From: Gymnogyps californianus | Lineage: Eukaryota > Chordata > Aves > Accipitriformes > Cathartidae | Length of the DNA: 64,000 nt | Assembly (NCBI RefSeq): GCF_018139145.2 | Contig: NC_059482.1 | Location: 4,166,294-4,230,293 of the forward strand | Direction: 5' to 3' | In this document: positions 50,393 through 63,489 of the stretch, one piece after another | Numbering within the stretch: the first letter of the stretch is position 1 | Layout: each line of letters starts with the position of its first letter | Program-made: the position numbers and the translations under genes | The notes under the pieces: model-generated | The model's database searches: none | What the model was told of the DNA's origin: nothing | The model's input: the letters and a program-made list of their open reading frames with translations, nothing else

Positions 50393-53300
50393 TATGTAAG
50401 AAAGCTGCATCTATTTAACATAAGAGATCTTTTTAAGCTAATTTAATTGAACTGACAAATGTGCTGTGCGGGCTGTCTTTAACAGCAGTGTACTTTCACG
50501 GTCAGCTCCAGGTAGAGAGGCAAAGCAGGCGGTTGCCTTGAGCAGCAGACTGCTGTGAGTAACAAAATGGCCATGGGCTTCCTGCCAACTTCGCCTGTGC
50601 CGGATCCATGAAAAGTCTGACTGGCTATTGCTGCTTCCCGACAAAAGAAGAGCTGGGATGGGTGTTAGTTAGTGACCCTTCCTACCCCAAAAATCAGTGG
50701 CAGCAGGCTCCCACCCCTGCCCTTGCTTTTGATTTGCCGTTCTGAATATGCTGTTTCACTCAAACTGAAAGAACAGATTGCAGCTCTCTGACATGAGTTT
50801 GAGTTAATCAGTCGATTTGAAGTCAGACCTTACATTAATCCAAATTTGCAGTACCCACAGTTGCTGCTCTTTGGTGCTTGCCACATGAATAGGAAAAAAA
50901 AAACCCAGGCGGAGCAGAACAGGGACAAAATGGGGAAAAGATATGCCCTTCAATAGCACAGTCAGAAATAATGCCCAGAGTCCCTCGTGCCAAGTGTCCT
51001 AATTCCCAGATCTAGCTGGTTCCTAATACGTATTAGTGATTTGTCTTGGTCTACCTGCTTTTTCATCAACACTTTCTCGTATTATCTGATAGAGCTTTTA
51101 CCCAGGAAACTGAATTCCACCGTGTCTTCTTCTCCACTGAGCTCTACATGCAGCTTGACATGCTCCACTCCCCTTTACTTGTTACCTGCTTTAAGAGCCA
51201 ATTTTAAAATAGAAAAGCATCTGTCACAACCATGTTGCTTTCAACTGTACCACAGCACGTTGCAGTAAATTTTTATATTCGGAAGAGAACTGGAAAACTT
51301 TGTTTTAAAGCAGCTGTTTATCTTCCTGACCTATTCTGATTCAGTTTCCTCTTCGAACAGCAGACCTGGAAGGGCAAGGGAATGGGGAGAAAGAAAGGTT
51401 TGGTCACAATCTAGGGTCATTTGTTCCTGTCAGAATTTATATGAGCTAAATCTCAAGCCTGGACAAGCCTTAATAACTATCATATTTAAAGTTCAGCTTT
51501 ACAGGGGAAGACTGCGTGGCCCAAGGGGATAAGAAATAGAATATAGAATAGTTCACCTTTCATATGCCCATTCGTACCCAATCCAGCAAGGACAGGCTGG
51601 TGCTGGCCTTTCAGAGGCATACATGACGTGAATTGAGCAGTCTCTAGCTAATCCCATTGGACTAAACTACTGCTAATTGGTGTCCTTGCTGGATAAAGTC
51701 ACTCAGTAGGTCACCGACAAAGTCAAAAGAGCTAGCTTTACTGCTAGTCCTGTGCTGGAGGGATCGGAAGCCTCTACTTTCTTGTGATAAACTGACCCAC
51801 CCAAATAATTTTCAATGTTCCTATACATACTTTATCTTTACAGTCACGCAAGGTTTATTTCAAGAGAATGCACCCTACTGAGACAGTAATCTAAAAATGA
51901 GAAAAAGCAACGTGTGGGCACACGGGTTTTCTGTGGAGTGAGGTGCACTATGGATAGTAAAGACAAGAAACAGAGCCAAAGATTCTCCTCCATTGAGGTA
52001 TCACAGGTCACAAATGGAAATGTCCTCACAGAAAACTTGGGAATGGCTTTAGCATATTTTTACCACTGCAGACTGCTAAGAAATGAATGATGGCAGAGCA
52101 AAGCAATAATCTGCCAATTACCTCTTCAGAAATTGGTCTTAAACAAAGACATATCTCCTATTATCAGCCTCTCAAGTTCAGAGCCTCCCTGCTCAAGATT
52201 ACAATATTATATGTTCTTGTTCCAGAACAGAGGAGAGCTAACACAAGCAGTAGGCCTTTACCAGAAATATTTCTATTTTAGTTGATAGAGGCCAGTGCTT
52301 TCTTCATGGAATGTCCCAGAGCTGGTCCCTGCTGACCTGTTGCTATAAGGTTTACAATCAAGAGGCATGAACAATACTGCTAAGAAATCTCCCTTGCCAA
52401 AATCACTTCTGACCCTAAAGCAGAATTCAAAGCTAGCGTGTTCATCAGTAACCTATTTCTTGTTAGTGGTTCAGTCACACAACACATCCACAGCAGCAGT
52501 CAGTGTTCCCCGTGGAACTTAATTGAAGAGGCAGTCGGTACAGACGGGTGTCTTTTCAAGAAGGGAGTGAGGTAGAGTAGAAGAAAGAACAAGAAGAGGG
52601 GGAAAAAAGGTAGTTAGGAATAAGTTCAGTTGGGCAACAACCTTGGTGGGGATGTGGAGGAATGCTAATGGGCTTGAATTATTCATGCGCAATCTGGTGT
52701 GAAGAAGTTCAGCCCAATAGCCTCTTGTGGTATCTCTCTGGAGCAAGAAATCTCATTAAAAACAAGATCTGAGAGAGAGACTGATCTAGTGAGAAAAGAA
52801 GAGCAAGAGGATCCTCCCATAACAGCTGTAGCTAGAGAAGACCTGTTTCTCCAGCACTAGAAGCTGACAGCTTTCTCCAGCACTAAATTTGTTTTGGCAA
52901 AAGCACAAACACAAAGAAAAGGTCTGATATTCCACATCGAGTCTTTAACTTCTCTCCCCATGTCCCCAGCTTCTGCACGTCAGGCAGTACAGAAATAGGT
53001 CAGGTGAATCCTGACAGCAGCTTCCACATGTGAGTTCACCTCACCGCACCACACTCTGGACACAGCCACAGCCCAGAAGTGCAAAGGCTTGTTATTTCTT
53101 GTTGGTGATGAGAGAGCTCCCCGTTCCTCAGTGCTGCCAACCATTTCTGGTGAGGTGCAGCGGCAAAGCCTGAGGTCTGCAGACCACTGAACCTTGTTAT
53201 TCATTACAGCCACAAGACTGTCCCAGGGTATGAGCCACACAAAAACTTGCCCATTTTATCAGTCTGCTGATTGGAATCCTTACTTGAGGGGACCCCCTTT

Positions 53301-53422
53301 GTATCTCCCCATATAATATCCTTCAGGTGGAAGCTGGGACCCTGTGAGGAGCTTTAATCTATAATGTGTTTACTATCAGTGGGACTCCACAGTGAAGAAC
53401 ATGTGTGCATGAAAGATAAGGT
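50393..53422. other. Intergenic; nothing assigned
   Basis: No exon, RNA gene or repeat family was recognised, apart from the small direct repeat at 52846. Confidence 0.55.
52846..52885. repeat. 14-bp direct repeat, period 26
   Basis: TTTCTCCAGCACTA occurs at 52846-52859 and 52872-52885, separated by GAAGCTGACAGC. Probably a small local duplication. Confidence 0.9.
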
Positions 53423-53690
53423 AGGGGTATCCTGGTTTCGTCTGGGATAGAGTTAATTTTCTTCTTAGTAGCTGGTACAGTGCTGTGTTTTGGATTTAGT
53501 GTGAGAATAATGTTGATAACACGCTGATGTTTTAGTTGTTGCTAAGTAGCGCTTGTCTTAACTTAAGGATTTTTCAGTTTCCCATGCTCTGCCAGCAAGC
53601 AGGTGTGCAAGAAGCTGGGAGGGAGCACAGCCGGGCAGCTGACCTGAACTCGCCAAAGGGATATTCCATACCATGGAATGTCATGCTCAG

Positions 53691-53698
53691 TATATAAA
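53691..53698 (+). promoter_or_regulatory. LTR TATA box
   Basis: TATATAAA lies near the middle of the LTR, where the U3/R boundary is expected. It could still act as a weak start site; no downstream exon is visible. Confidence 0.6.
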
Positions 53699-53830
53699 CT
53701 GGGGGGAGTTGGCAGGGAGGCACGGATCGCTGCTGGGGCATCGGTCAGCGGGTGGTGAGCAATTGCATTGTGCATCACTTGTCTTTTCTTGGGTTTTATT
53801 TCTTTTTTAAAATTTTTAAATTAATTTTCA

Positions 53831-53872
53831 TTATTATTATTATTTTATTATTATTGTTATTATTATATTTTA
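53831..53872. repeat. ATT/TTA-rich microsatellite inside the LTR
   Basis: Imperfect (TTA)n and (TTATTG) units lie in the second half of the LTR. This low-complexity stretch is a usual variable part of this LTR type and may be polymorphic in length. Confidence 0.7.
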
Positions 53873-54003
53873 TTTTCCTTTAGTTATTAAACCTTTCTTA
53901 TCTCAACCCACAAGTTTTACTTCTTTTTTTTTATTCCCCTCCCCATCTCACTGGGAGGGGGGAGGAGTGAGCAAGCTGGCTGGCATTAAACCACAACAAG
54001 GGG

Positions 54004-56535
54004 AAAAGAATGTTTCCTTATTTTTTAAGATCAATCTCATAATTTGTTTTAAATTCTGTAAGTTGAAGCTGAGGCCAACCTACAATTGGTAACACCAGGT
54101 TTGCATAGAAGAGAGAAAGAAACAGCTCTAAAATTAGAAGACTAAATCTCAGGTTTAAAAGCATCACAAATGCTGGTCTTGTAAACACTCTCATCAAGAG
54201 AAATACAAGTATGCTTGCCATGTAATTGCATATTCAAAAATAATATGGAGAGAACATTTTGTAAAGAAATGCAAATTTAGCACTCATGAAAGGTCCTGTC
54301 TGGACAGCCTCCAGCATGAAGCTGCTCTGCTGACTCACTAAGGAGATACGGCAGTAAGGCAGGTCAGTCTCCCTTCTGTTCTGCTCACAATGGAACAAAA
54401 TCAGTGCAAACAGCCCCTCAGGTACGCTTGGCTTGGTGTTCCTGTAGTTCACTCCTCTTGCCCCAGAGGTTTCCAGCCTTTCGTTACACCATCACAGGCA
54501 GCATCTGTAAGGATACAAGTTCACCGATGGTCCTTCGCCATTTTGCCTCAAGAGATAGCTCGTCAATGAAAGACAGAAAACTGCTTGCTGTCGTAACTTC
54601 ATTTCCTTAGACCTCTGGGCTACACGACATTCAGACAAAGTCCTTGCTATGCCTCTGTTTTACTAGTAACTCCATATTTTTCAAATCCTTTTCACCCTGA
54701 AGAAAAATGAATAGGGATAGGGAAAGATATTTCAAGATGAGGGAACAAAAGGGGTTAAAATAACCTCAATTTTCAAAGACTTCAGGGGTCTGGTGTAGGC
54801 TAAATCTATCTCCAAATATCTCTAGGGCTTCTGGGAGGTTCAGGATCCAAATATGAATTTAAGTAACAGTCACTCCTGTCTCTTCAAACTGGAATACCTT
54901 TCAACTATTGTGAAACTGAGATGCCGCTATTCCAATGATCTAAGCCCAGACACTCCTACCGGTGGGTGCTCAACCTTCAGACCCAAATGTTGCAAATTTG
55001 AATTATCTTCATTTTTTTCACACACACTTATAATGTTGAGTAGGGGATGGATCTACAGAGCTGCTGCTAAGCACTGAACAGAGGCATATTAGGAGAAAAC
55101 TTTACTCTGCAGCTTCAATGCCTCAAAAGGGCATTTGCTAAAAGAAACCAAAACATCACAATTTTAAACCTCTGCTCATGGTTTTCACACAGGTCTAGGA
55201 TCGGCACAGAGCTACCAGATGGTGTCATATGCACTTACTGAGCTACAACTCAGGGAGCAGACCAAATTGGCTTAAAAAGCAATGGAAGAAAAACCCTGTG
55301 TCTGCTGCAAATAATAGATTTGCAACTCTTGCAGCACATTCACACACAGACATATTCTTCAAATAAAATCTGAATCTCTGCTATAATCAAAGGATATTGA
55401 GCAGTACATTATGCAGCTTAAAAATAGACCCAGAGACTGGTTGTACCAGTTACTGTAACTTTAATCTGCAAGAAACTTTTTTACTGAGGCATAAATAGTG
55501 CCTGTCAAGAGCATAATACAAATCCTATCTCGTAAACCTTAGCATTTAGATCCCTTTTGAATATATGACCTCATTTACAGTGTGTAAGACCCAAAGCGAG
55601 TCCTGCTGAACAATGTTTTCCATGCTAAACTTGAGCACTATTCTTCCAGACTCATTCTAGTGAAATATTGGTTTATCAAGGCAAACTACAAAAAAGGGAT
55701 GGATGCATTACATTCTCATTGACTTTATTCAGATACTTTGGTGGATGCATTTTTAGTAAGAGCGAGATGGAAGCGGGGTGGAAAGCAGTATGCTTTGAAA
55801 AGGCACTTTGAAAATACTTCAGTGGGCACTTTCTAATGAGATTCATGTGATAAAATCACTTGTAACACTGTCTCTGCAGCTGTGTCAGTCAGAAGCGATA
55901 GGGAGTGATAACTGCAGCAATGGAGGTCTCCAAGTGTTTCCAAAAGGAATTCTCCATTTTATTGCTTCCGTGAGATATTATGTACTTGTAATAGTGCCCA
56001 AAGACTTCAAAAAAAGCTGCCCCGAGGGCCTGCCATGCTAAATTCTCTAGATTTACCTAGGAAGAGACACGCCCTGAAAAGCTCAGTCTTTCTTAGCCTT
56101 GCTAGTACAACATGCAGTATCTGTATTGGGAATGGTAACACAGGGTGAATAAAGATTTTACTGGCATGAATATGAGTTGACCATCTTTTTGAACAAAACA
56201 GCAAGGTTATATATAGCTGTGAGAGTTTAGCAGAACCTACCGCGATTAATCAGGTACAAAGAAGGGGCATTCTCCTGCCTCCGGTAGAGGTTAACATCAC
56301 CCAATTATGACAGAGAGCATCCTGGGGAGTTCAGCCACCTCACCCTTAAGGCTCTTCCATTCAGACAAATAAAACCAGCTTCCTATTCTGCAATACAGAC
56401 ACTTGAAGCAAAATTTATGAGTGATGTTCAGCCAGAGTGTTTGCTTTGCACTAACAACCAACGTGCTTACATCCTAGCTCAGATCAAATCTAGCACAGAG
56501 TATATGCACTCCCTCTGAGAATTAATCATCAAAAT
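54004..56535. other. Intergenic; nothing assigned
   Basis: AT-rich DNA between the solo LTR and the CR1 fragment. Short frames only; no feature recognised. Confidence 0.55.
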
Positions 56536-56755
56536 AGGGCTGGAAGAGAACCTCAAAGGTCATTCAGTCTATCTTCCTGCCTAAGGCAGCCTCAACTACA
56601 CAAACTATTCTTGACAGATGTTTCTCTAATCTGTTCCTGAAAGCCTCTAAGGATAAGGACTTCACCGCCCCCAAGGAAATCTCTTCCATGCTTAACCACC
56701 CTTGCAATTCCAAAGTTTCTCCTAGTAAGTAAAATCTCCCCTCGTTTAAGTGACT
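56536..56755 (-). mobile_element. Decayed CR1-type LINE 3' fragment
   Basis: Read on the + strand it follows the reverse complement of the CR1 3' region. The order is: GGCTGGAAGAGAACCTCAAAG, a diverged TCATCTAGTC-like segment, CCTGCCTAAGGCAG, CAACTACAC, TTGACAGATGTTTCTCTAATC, a CCTCTAAGGATAAGGACTTC block, CTTAACCACCCTTGCAATTC and AAAGTTTCTCCTA. The element is therefore on the - strand with its 3' end near 56536, truncated at the 5' end as most CR1 copies are. Many substitutions show it is old. The short frames here are degraded CR1 sequence. Confidence 0.88.
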
Positions 56756-58339
56756 CATGAAATAGCGCAACAGTGCAAAATGAGGTCAGAGAGACCTTCT
56801 TGTCTCCATCTTGCACATTTCATTGCAATGATTTTTTTTTTTTAGCCAGAGCACATGGCCACGACATTTTTGATAGATCCCTGTATCTTGTCTGTCCAAG
56901 ACGCCAGCCAAGTGATAGGATTGTTGTGACAAACTTCTTTCCAGTTGTGACTTTATCTTTCAGATTGTAATGGAACAATAGAAAAAAGTTTAAAGTACTG
57001 CATGCAAAAAGAGTGCATCTATAAACTCAAGTGAAGTTGAATTTTCTCTTAATCTGATTGTTAATTGGGGCCTTTTCACATTTAAAGAGTTCACTATGTT
57101 TCCACATGTTTTTGCTGTGACACAGACAGAAGAGAGTATTGATTCAAAAGAGATTCTTTTGGCAATCATGCTTATATGCACTCAGTTTTTAAAGACAGGC
57201 TTTTGATAAGGTTTCCCTTGACCTGAACCAGCAACAGTTCCATCCCCAAATCTCTCCCAAATCTCAAGTCAATGATATAATCTCATATTGGACCAAAATG
57301 AGATCCTTAAGACAATTTCTTCTTTGGCTGTTCAGAGTATTTCAGAGGGATTTGCCATTTGGTCAAGATATACAGAATTTAATGGTCAGAAAGCAGCCCA
57401 GAATAATTAAATTAAGGCCAGAGCAACTAAATAAGAGCCCAGAAAAGGGAACTCACTGCAAGAATACAATGAGGAGCAGGACCATGCAGAGAAGCACCCA
57501 GCGCCAGCCAAGAAATGCAAGGAATTCTGAAGAGCCTCCCCAGCTCTGTCACTAATGAAGAGGTCAGAAGGCCACGCCTGCAAAAGCAAGTGAAAATAGC
57601 CCAGAGAGAGCTTTGGCATTTGCTAAATAGAAAATGACAGCGGGTCCCCTACCAGGCACCGGTTTACAAGCTTTCACTTCTCCATCGCGGTCTTCCCCTT
57701 CAAGCAGAATTTAACTCAACCGCAGTACTCCCAGAAATGGAGCGGCGTGACATCCAGGAGATGGTGCTCTTGGGTAAAGCACAACTTCTGGACAAAAAAA
57801 AGTTTCTTTAAGATTCCTTTGGCTTTCATGGTATAGCAAGGATTCCTGCACATTTTGTTCTTAATTCACAGAGGAAGCCCGTGTAATAATCACCAAGTAG
57901 CAGAAAGGAAGGCATAAGGAGGCAGACAGATTAATGGAAATAGCACTGTGCCATTGAGAAATGCCCCTCACCCCTTGCGAGTTCGTACACACAAACCATA
58001 AAATAGCAAAAATAAACAATTTTGCCAGCAGTTTGATCAAGATCTATTCAGGATCAAGGGACTACTTGGAGTCCTCCTCTAAAAACCAGAGCAGACAATA
58101 TGGCAGAAATTGTTTGGGGAAGGGAAACAAATAAAACATGAAGACCACGTCTAGCAAGTCCCTCAGTCATGACATAATCTTTCCTAGGACGCTCATCAGG
58201 GACGCTGGTGTGCAGAGAGCACCACCTGGGACTATTCCCCACAGAGGAGGAGGGGTTACTCCCAAGGAACCAGGAAAGGAAGCAGCTGCATTACGAAGCC
58301 TCATGAATCAGTATTATTGAGCCAGTGTTTCATTTTTAA
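56756..58339. other. Intergenic; nothing assigned
   Basis: No exon recognised. Frames near 57298-57619 overlap on both strands and lack domains. Confidence 0.5.
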
Positions 58340-58445
58340 ACACATCTATCAAATAAACAACGTTTTCTCTCAAGGATCTCCAAGTATTTTACATAAGAAA
58401 ATAAATATAATTATCTACATAACAGAGATTGAAATGGAATTATTT
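58340..58445 (-). mobile_element. Probable MIR-like SINE tail, reverse orientation
   Basis: TTTTCTCTCAAGGATCTCCAAGTATTTTACATAAG resembles the reverse of the amniote MIR tail (cctttcatcagaggatctcaaagcgctttacaaa). AATATAATTATCTACATAACAGAGATTGAAA then stands where the core would follow. Borders are approximate. Confidence 0.5.
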
Positions 58446-58974
58446 TCACTGCCAAGGAAATCTGTTTTCCTTCCCTTTCAAAAGAGCAAAACAACTATTG
58501 TACTGTGGAGATGATGCATTGGAGTAAGCTACAGTGCCTTGTTCCTAGATTTCAATATAATATATGCACACTCCAGAAAGAAAAGAAAATACATGTTTTT
58601 GTAGATGGATATCTAAAAGCTTGATTCGCAGGAGATATAGTTGTGCTTGCATCTGAGGCGTAGTGAAATCAAAAGCAGCCAGAAGACTCAATGGATATTA
58701 AGGTAAGCTTCAAGTGACTTCCAAGGCCGGAGACTGAATCTGTGGCAGCGCCAAGGGGAGAGCACCTCTCGCATTCAGCTGAACCCTCACTGCCACTTTC
58801 TTTAAGCCCTTTGTTTCCAAACAGGCAACCACTTCAGCCAGCCTTATCGCGGGCATGCAGTGAAGCCTAGGCTGCCTTTTTGCTAGAATTGGGCCACCCA
58901 GTGAGATGCTGAAAGTAGAGTTTCTCTTTCTATTAATCTAAGAAGTTAGTAACTCTCGTCTTTTTATTTCTTTT

Positions 58975-59021
58975 GGGGTTTTTTTTTGTGGTGTTGGGTT
59001 TGGGGTTTTTTGGGGGTTGCC

Positions 59022-59053
<32 letters not shown>
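58975..59053 (+). repeat. G/T low-complexity block ending in C5 and T29
   Basis: Runs of G4, G3, G4 and G5 alternate with T runs (58975-59016). GGGGGTTGCCCCC (59012-59024) can fold into a small hairpin. An uninterrupted T29 at 59025-59053 follows. It could be the A-tail of a minus-strand retroposed piece, but no body is recognisable to the left. Length here may be unreliable in assembly. Confidence 0.85.
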
Positions 59054-59056
<3 letters not shown>

Positions 59057-60955
59057 GAATAACCTTGTACCTCAGTCCTCGGCTGAAAGAAAAAGACTTC
59101 ACCAAAAATAAATTAAGACCAGACCAGCACACTCAGAAACCTCTATTCCCTAAACTGAGAGTCAATTAGTTATAATCAATTAAATAAAATTAAGGAAAAC
59201 AAAGTCACATGGGCTTGGGAGAGGGAAAATGATAAATGAACTACCATTGTAGTCACCTGGGGAAAAAATGTCACCATCAAGGAGAAAAAAAATGGAAGCA
59301 ATTAAAAAACTTAAAGACTTTCCTTATTGCAGGGAGACGAGGGAGTGTGCCAGCCCCCCAAGGTTTTCATCAAGACTTTTCAATTCATTTCATTTTTGTG
59401 TCTTTGCTGACAGTTTCTGGTAGGCTGTGGGAAGTACTTAAGCCACGGGGCCCAAAGCTTTGCAGAGTGCCCTACTTTGCAAACCCAAGTGTAGCTGCCA
59501 TCACTTGTGCTAACACAGGCCAGATGCTTACAGCTGACTTCAACCCAAATGTTTTGTCCCCATTACATTTTAAGAATGCCCTCCACGGGCAAAGAACAAT
59601 CCTAGAGTCTACACAACTGTCAACTTGAGAACATGGATATTCACAGCCAAGTAAATGACTAGACTCTATGACTGCTCTACTAGCTGCATTTAGCAGACTC
59701 CACATAAGACCTGGAGAGAAAACATTTTAGGTGAGTCATGCAGATTACAGTAAAAACAAACTCAGAGAAGCCCAAACTGCCCAGGACATAGGGCATCTTC
59801 TTGATGATACCTTTGAAGCCTGCACTGTCTGGATTTGAGTCCAGACAAATCTGACAAGTCTAGTATTAATACATCTCACTTTTAACATAGATGGAGTTTC
59901 CATGACACGCTGCCAACAAGAATGTCAATGAATAGCAGCCTTGGTGGTAGGTTGCAAAAATCAATATAATCAGCACAGTGTTCTATTCACAGCTTATAAA
60001 TTGCTGTCACAGTGGCTAACTTCACACTCCGATCAGTTCCAGAAGCCTTGTTAAAACTGCCTGTGAAGTTTGCTGGACAGACTTTTGTCAAAAGGTATTC
60101 TGCCTGCAGCTTAACACAGGCACACTATTCAGCCTCTGCCCAGAAACTCCCCACATGGCAATAGCAGGGAGGCCACAGAAGAGAAAGAAAACACGCTGAC
60201 AAAATTTCAAGAGGTAAGGTAGAAACCGAGGTGGCATATTTGGAAACATACGTTGTTTCCCCCACCCCCCAAAGAGGCATTCTTAAAGGCTGTGAATTTG
60301 GGAATCTTCAAACAGAAGGAAAAGGTAGAAAAATAAAGCAAATATCATGTAGTGTTTTCTACTTCAGCAGTTCACATTAACACCACAGACTTCCAGACAT
60401 CTAAAAGCACACGAAGGCTGAAACAGGCTATTTTTCACCACAGGACAATCCTACACCACCCGCAAGGTATATATTCTTTCAACACGAATTCACATCATTA
60501 TCAACCAGCTAATTTAGTGTTTCACCTATCAGGTAATTGGGTGAAGATCTCGCCACTCACTTTCAGTAAGCTCAAATATTATTTCAGGATTCCTGTGCTA
60601 TGTGCCTTGGATCTGAATTTCATAGTATTTCCTAATCTTTCAGTCACTACTCCAGAAGTATCTCATTTTTCAAACAATTTGAATAAATCAATTCTTTGTA
60701 TAGCTCCCTTGATTTCAGCTGAGTTACACCTTTCCGTTTCAAACTTGTCAACATATTCTTAAAGTTTTGAAGAATAAAGTGCAGTTCTTCCCCCAGACAA
60801 TCCCTTAAGGCCATGATGTTTCATCATGACCCTTAGTGGTGAAATGTCACTTAGTAAAATATTTTTCCTCTATTGCATGCTTTATCCTGCTACTGTTAAG
60901 ATCTTCAGAAATCAAACCACCACCACCAAAATAAGGTGGAAAAGTACTGTTGCAA
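59054..60955. other. Intergenic; nothing assigned
   Basis: Frames at 59236-59628 and 60352-60762 (130 and 136 codons) show no domain, no start context worth noting and ordinary intergenic composition. Confidence 0.5.
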
Positions 60956-61075
60956 ATCTACAGAGAGGGAAATAGAGACAGACATTAAGTGATTTGCCTG
61001 AGACACTTGAAGAAAACTGTATCAGGGCTGGGAAATGAAGTGATGCCCCTTGGCTCTTCATTCAGTGCTTTATTC
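60956..61075 (-). mobile_element. MIR-like SINE fragment, reverse orientation
   Basis: CTACAGAGAGGGAAATAGAGACAGACATTAAGTGATTTGCCTGAGA follows the reverse complement of the MIR core (acagatggggaaactgaggcacagagaggttaagtgacttgcccaa). A diverged TCAGGGCTGGGAAATGAAGTGATGCCCC and TTCAGTGCTTTATTC complete the order. Confidence 0.72.
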
Positions 61076-63489
61076 TTGGGATCAATCTTATCTTTCTCAG
61101 CTTCAATAGCCTGGAAAGACAACATTTAAGTGCCTTGGGTGGTGTCATCTCCTTTCATTCAGCCCTGCAGCTCCTACAGCAATGACAAGCTCAGAAAGCA
61201 TGACTCACTTTCACGGACAAAGCAAGTTTTTGCTTTTTAACAAGAACACTTGCCTCAGTAATAAGTTTTAGTTTCTTTCTTCCTAAATTATTTCAGGAAT
61301 TTTAAACCACAGAGATTAACCTATTATTCTTTGGATTTTCTCTTTTCTTCACAGTGCTGTTGTTAAATCTATTGTTGTCAAACTCATGATGCCAAAACAC
61401 CAAATTGCTACAGCTATGAACTTGACTAGGTAACTTGGTATTTCTGCTGAAAGAGATAGACCATATAGGAAATATCCAGTATAAAAAACCCCATATATAT
61501 TAAAATATCATATATATATAAAATATCCATATAGTTTAGATTCTTAGTATATGAATTTGGAACTGAACTGGTCTTTTCTCCATTTCTATAGATAGAAATC
61601 CTTGGAAAAGTTGTATAGAAGTACCAGAGAAGCTTGGTGGAAAAAGGAATCAAGATCACTATCACCCGTCCATCATCTTTCCTTCCCTAAAGGACCGTGA
61701 ACATACACAGTCCTTATTGGTGATATTCTACTCTAAATGCAGCAACATGTCCTCACTTTCTTTCCCCCTGCTGATTTTTTTACGTGCATCTCTTACCTGC
61801 AAGAGATGGACAAATACTACCCCTTTTGTACTTAAGTAAGTGGAAAGATAGAAGGTATCTGCCATACAACCTGACCAGAAAGCTGAAAACCATACTTCCC
61901 ATTTTCACCTCTCTCATCTCACTTCTGCACTCTCCCCTATGAGCCATCACATATCTACTGTGAATTTTCTTGTATACATCTGCCTGAACTTTCTCATTTT
62001 TTTTCTGGAATATTTTGCTGCATTCAGACCGGGAGTCACATGGGTGCACTTTGCTCAGATCCTTCTGTATCTATTATCTCATGTAACATCACAAACATTA
62101 GTGATAGACTCAATACAAATGCTTTCAAACATCAGCTGTCACTGTTAAGAATACTAAATCAGATGAAAAAAACAGATCTCGCTACATTTGTACCACCCCA
62201 TTTCTATACTATCCCCCACTTGCTCACAGATCTCTAGCAAGATAGTTGTATTTAAAGATAAATCTTCACAATTTCTGCTATAATTATCCCCCCTCTTCCC
62301 AAAAAATACAAGTTCTCATTACTTCAAGCTGTATTGCTGCTCATTTTCAGCGTGCTGGAAATATCTGCTGTTGAGGTCTTTCAAACAGGCCTGGTTTTAG
62401 TACGGACAAAAAGATGTCTACATTTCAGCCCTACATCGCATCTGCAGTCACTATACAGATAGACTCAGAGGCGTCTTTCACAGAAGGACCATATCTTTTC
62501 AACAGGAATGCAGGACATGCTGAGTATTATCAACCTTGCCAAGTTACTCATACCATCTTTAACTTCACGTGTACCATATTGCATGTTTGAACCCAAACCC
62601 ATGGCCTTCATAAGCAAACCTTCTGACCCCTGCCCCTGCAGGCAGTGAGGGATGCTCCTTACAGAGTGATGTTAGGGATCAGACTTTGCAGAAAGGTGGA
62701 GCTGCAAACTGCTATTTTTCAGTCACATGGGGCCCAGGCTTGTCAAAACATTCTCCTCTGTTTATGCTCACAAGAAAAGCTCATCTATATCCTCCTACTC
62801 TCATCTAAGGCATCAACTTCCAGCACTATCTTTTAGTCACTACGTGCTTGTGAGCCTGCATTCATATAGTCTTTCTTATTAAAAAAGAGAGGTACTAAGA
62901 TATCTGCTTTTCCTACAGTGTACACCTCCAAGGAGGCTTCTAAGCATTCTCAGAAGGGATGCCAGAATTGAGCATGAGACTGAAATATTTGAAAGCTCAG
63001 TGGAACTGAATTCTACCTTAAATGCTGGCTTGATTAACTTACTGGGAGCCCTTTTGCACCGCTAACTTCGCAAAGAGTATGAAGACCTTCAATGTCTCCT
63101 TAGGGTGAGATTCAACTCATCTACTCCACTCATCTGAATTGAGTGTTGAGCCTAACGTGGTCATCTGCACTGTCTCACAGCAAGAGATACAGAAGGACCT
63201 CCAGGGATCAAGTCATACACTCTCTTAGCATGGAATAATCACCTTCTGGGCATGCCCATCTTCCCATTTGCCTATAGAGAGCAAGCTTAAAGACAACACC
63301 CATCTGAGGACAAGTAAAGTTAGCTGAATGACTCCACCCTTAACTTCACTTTCATAGAGCATCCTATATATAGTTCACACCTTTCTGCAGTACTGAACAC
63401 ATGATAGTGTACACTGACACAGTATAAAGATCTGTTTTTCCAAGGGAGTAATTGAGGTAAAATAAAAATCCATGTTCTTTGCCTGGCTT
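61076..63489. other. Intergenic; nothing assigned
   Basis: AT-rich DNA with the TA-rich stretch at 61482. No exon, RNA gene or other repeat recognised. Confidence 0.5.
61482..61548. repeat. AT-rich (TA)n-like low-complexity stretch
   Basis: Repeated CATATATAT, AAAATATC and ATATATATAT strings make imperfect dinucleotide repeats and can self-pair. No gene is near. Confidence 0.7.

Larger units (their letters stand above)
53428..53998 (+). mobile_element. Solo endogenous-retrovirus LTR (avian ERVL-type)
   Basis: The 571-bp element is bounded by a 5-bp target duplication, AGGGG at 53423-53427 and at 53999-54003. It begins TATCCTGG (apparently a mutated TG start) and ends CCACAACA, so the CA end is kept. 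Inside are a TATA box (TATATAAA, 53691-53698), an ATTAAA signal at 53886-53891 and an ATT-rich stretch at about 53831-53872. The sequence matches, from memory, an LTR family common in non-galliform birds. There is no second LTR or internal gene region nearby, so it is a solo LTR left by recombination. A 5-bp duplication fits the ERVL class. Open frames across it are not genes. Confidence 0.92.

Noticed and set aside
60352..60762. 136-codon + strand frame
   Set aside because: Ser/Asn/His-rich random-looking translation, no domain, adjacent to a MIR-like fragment.
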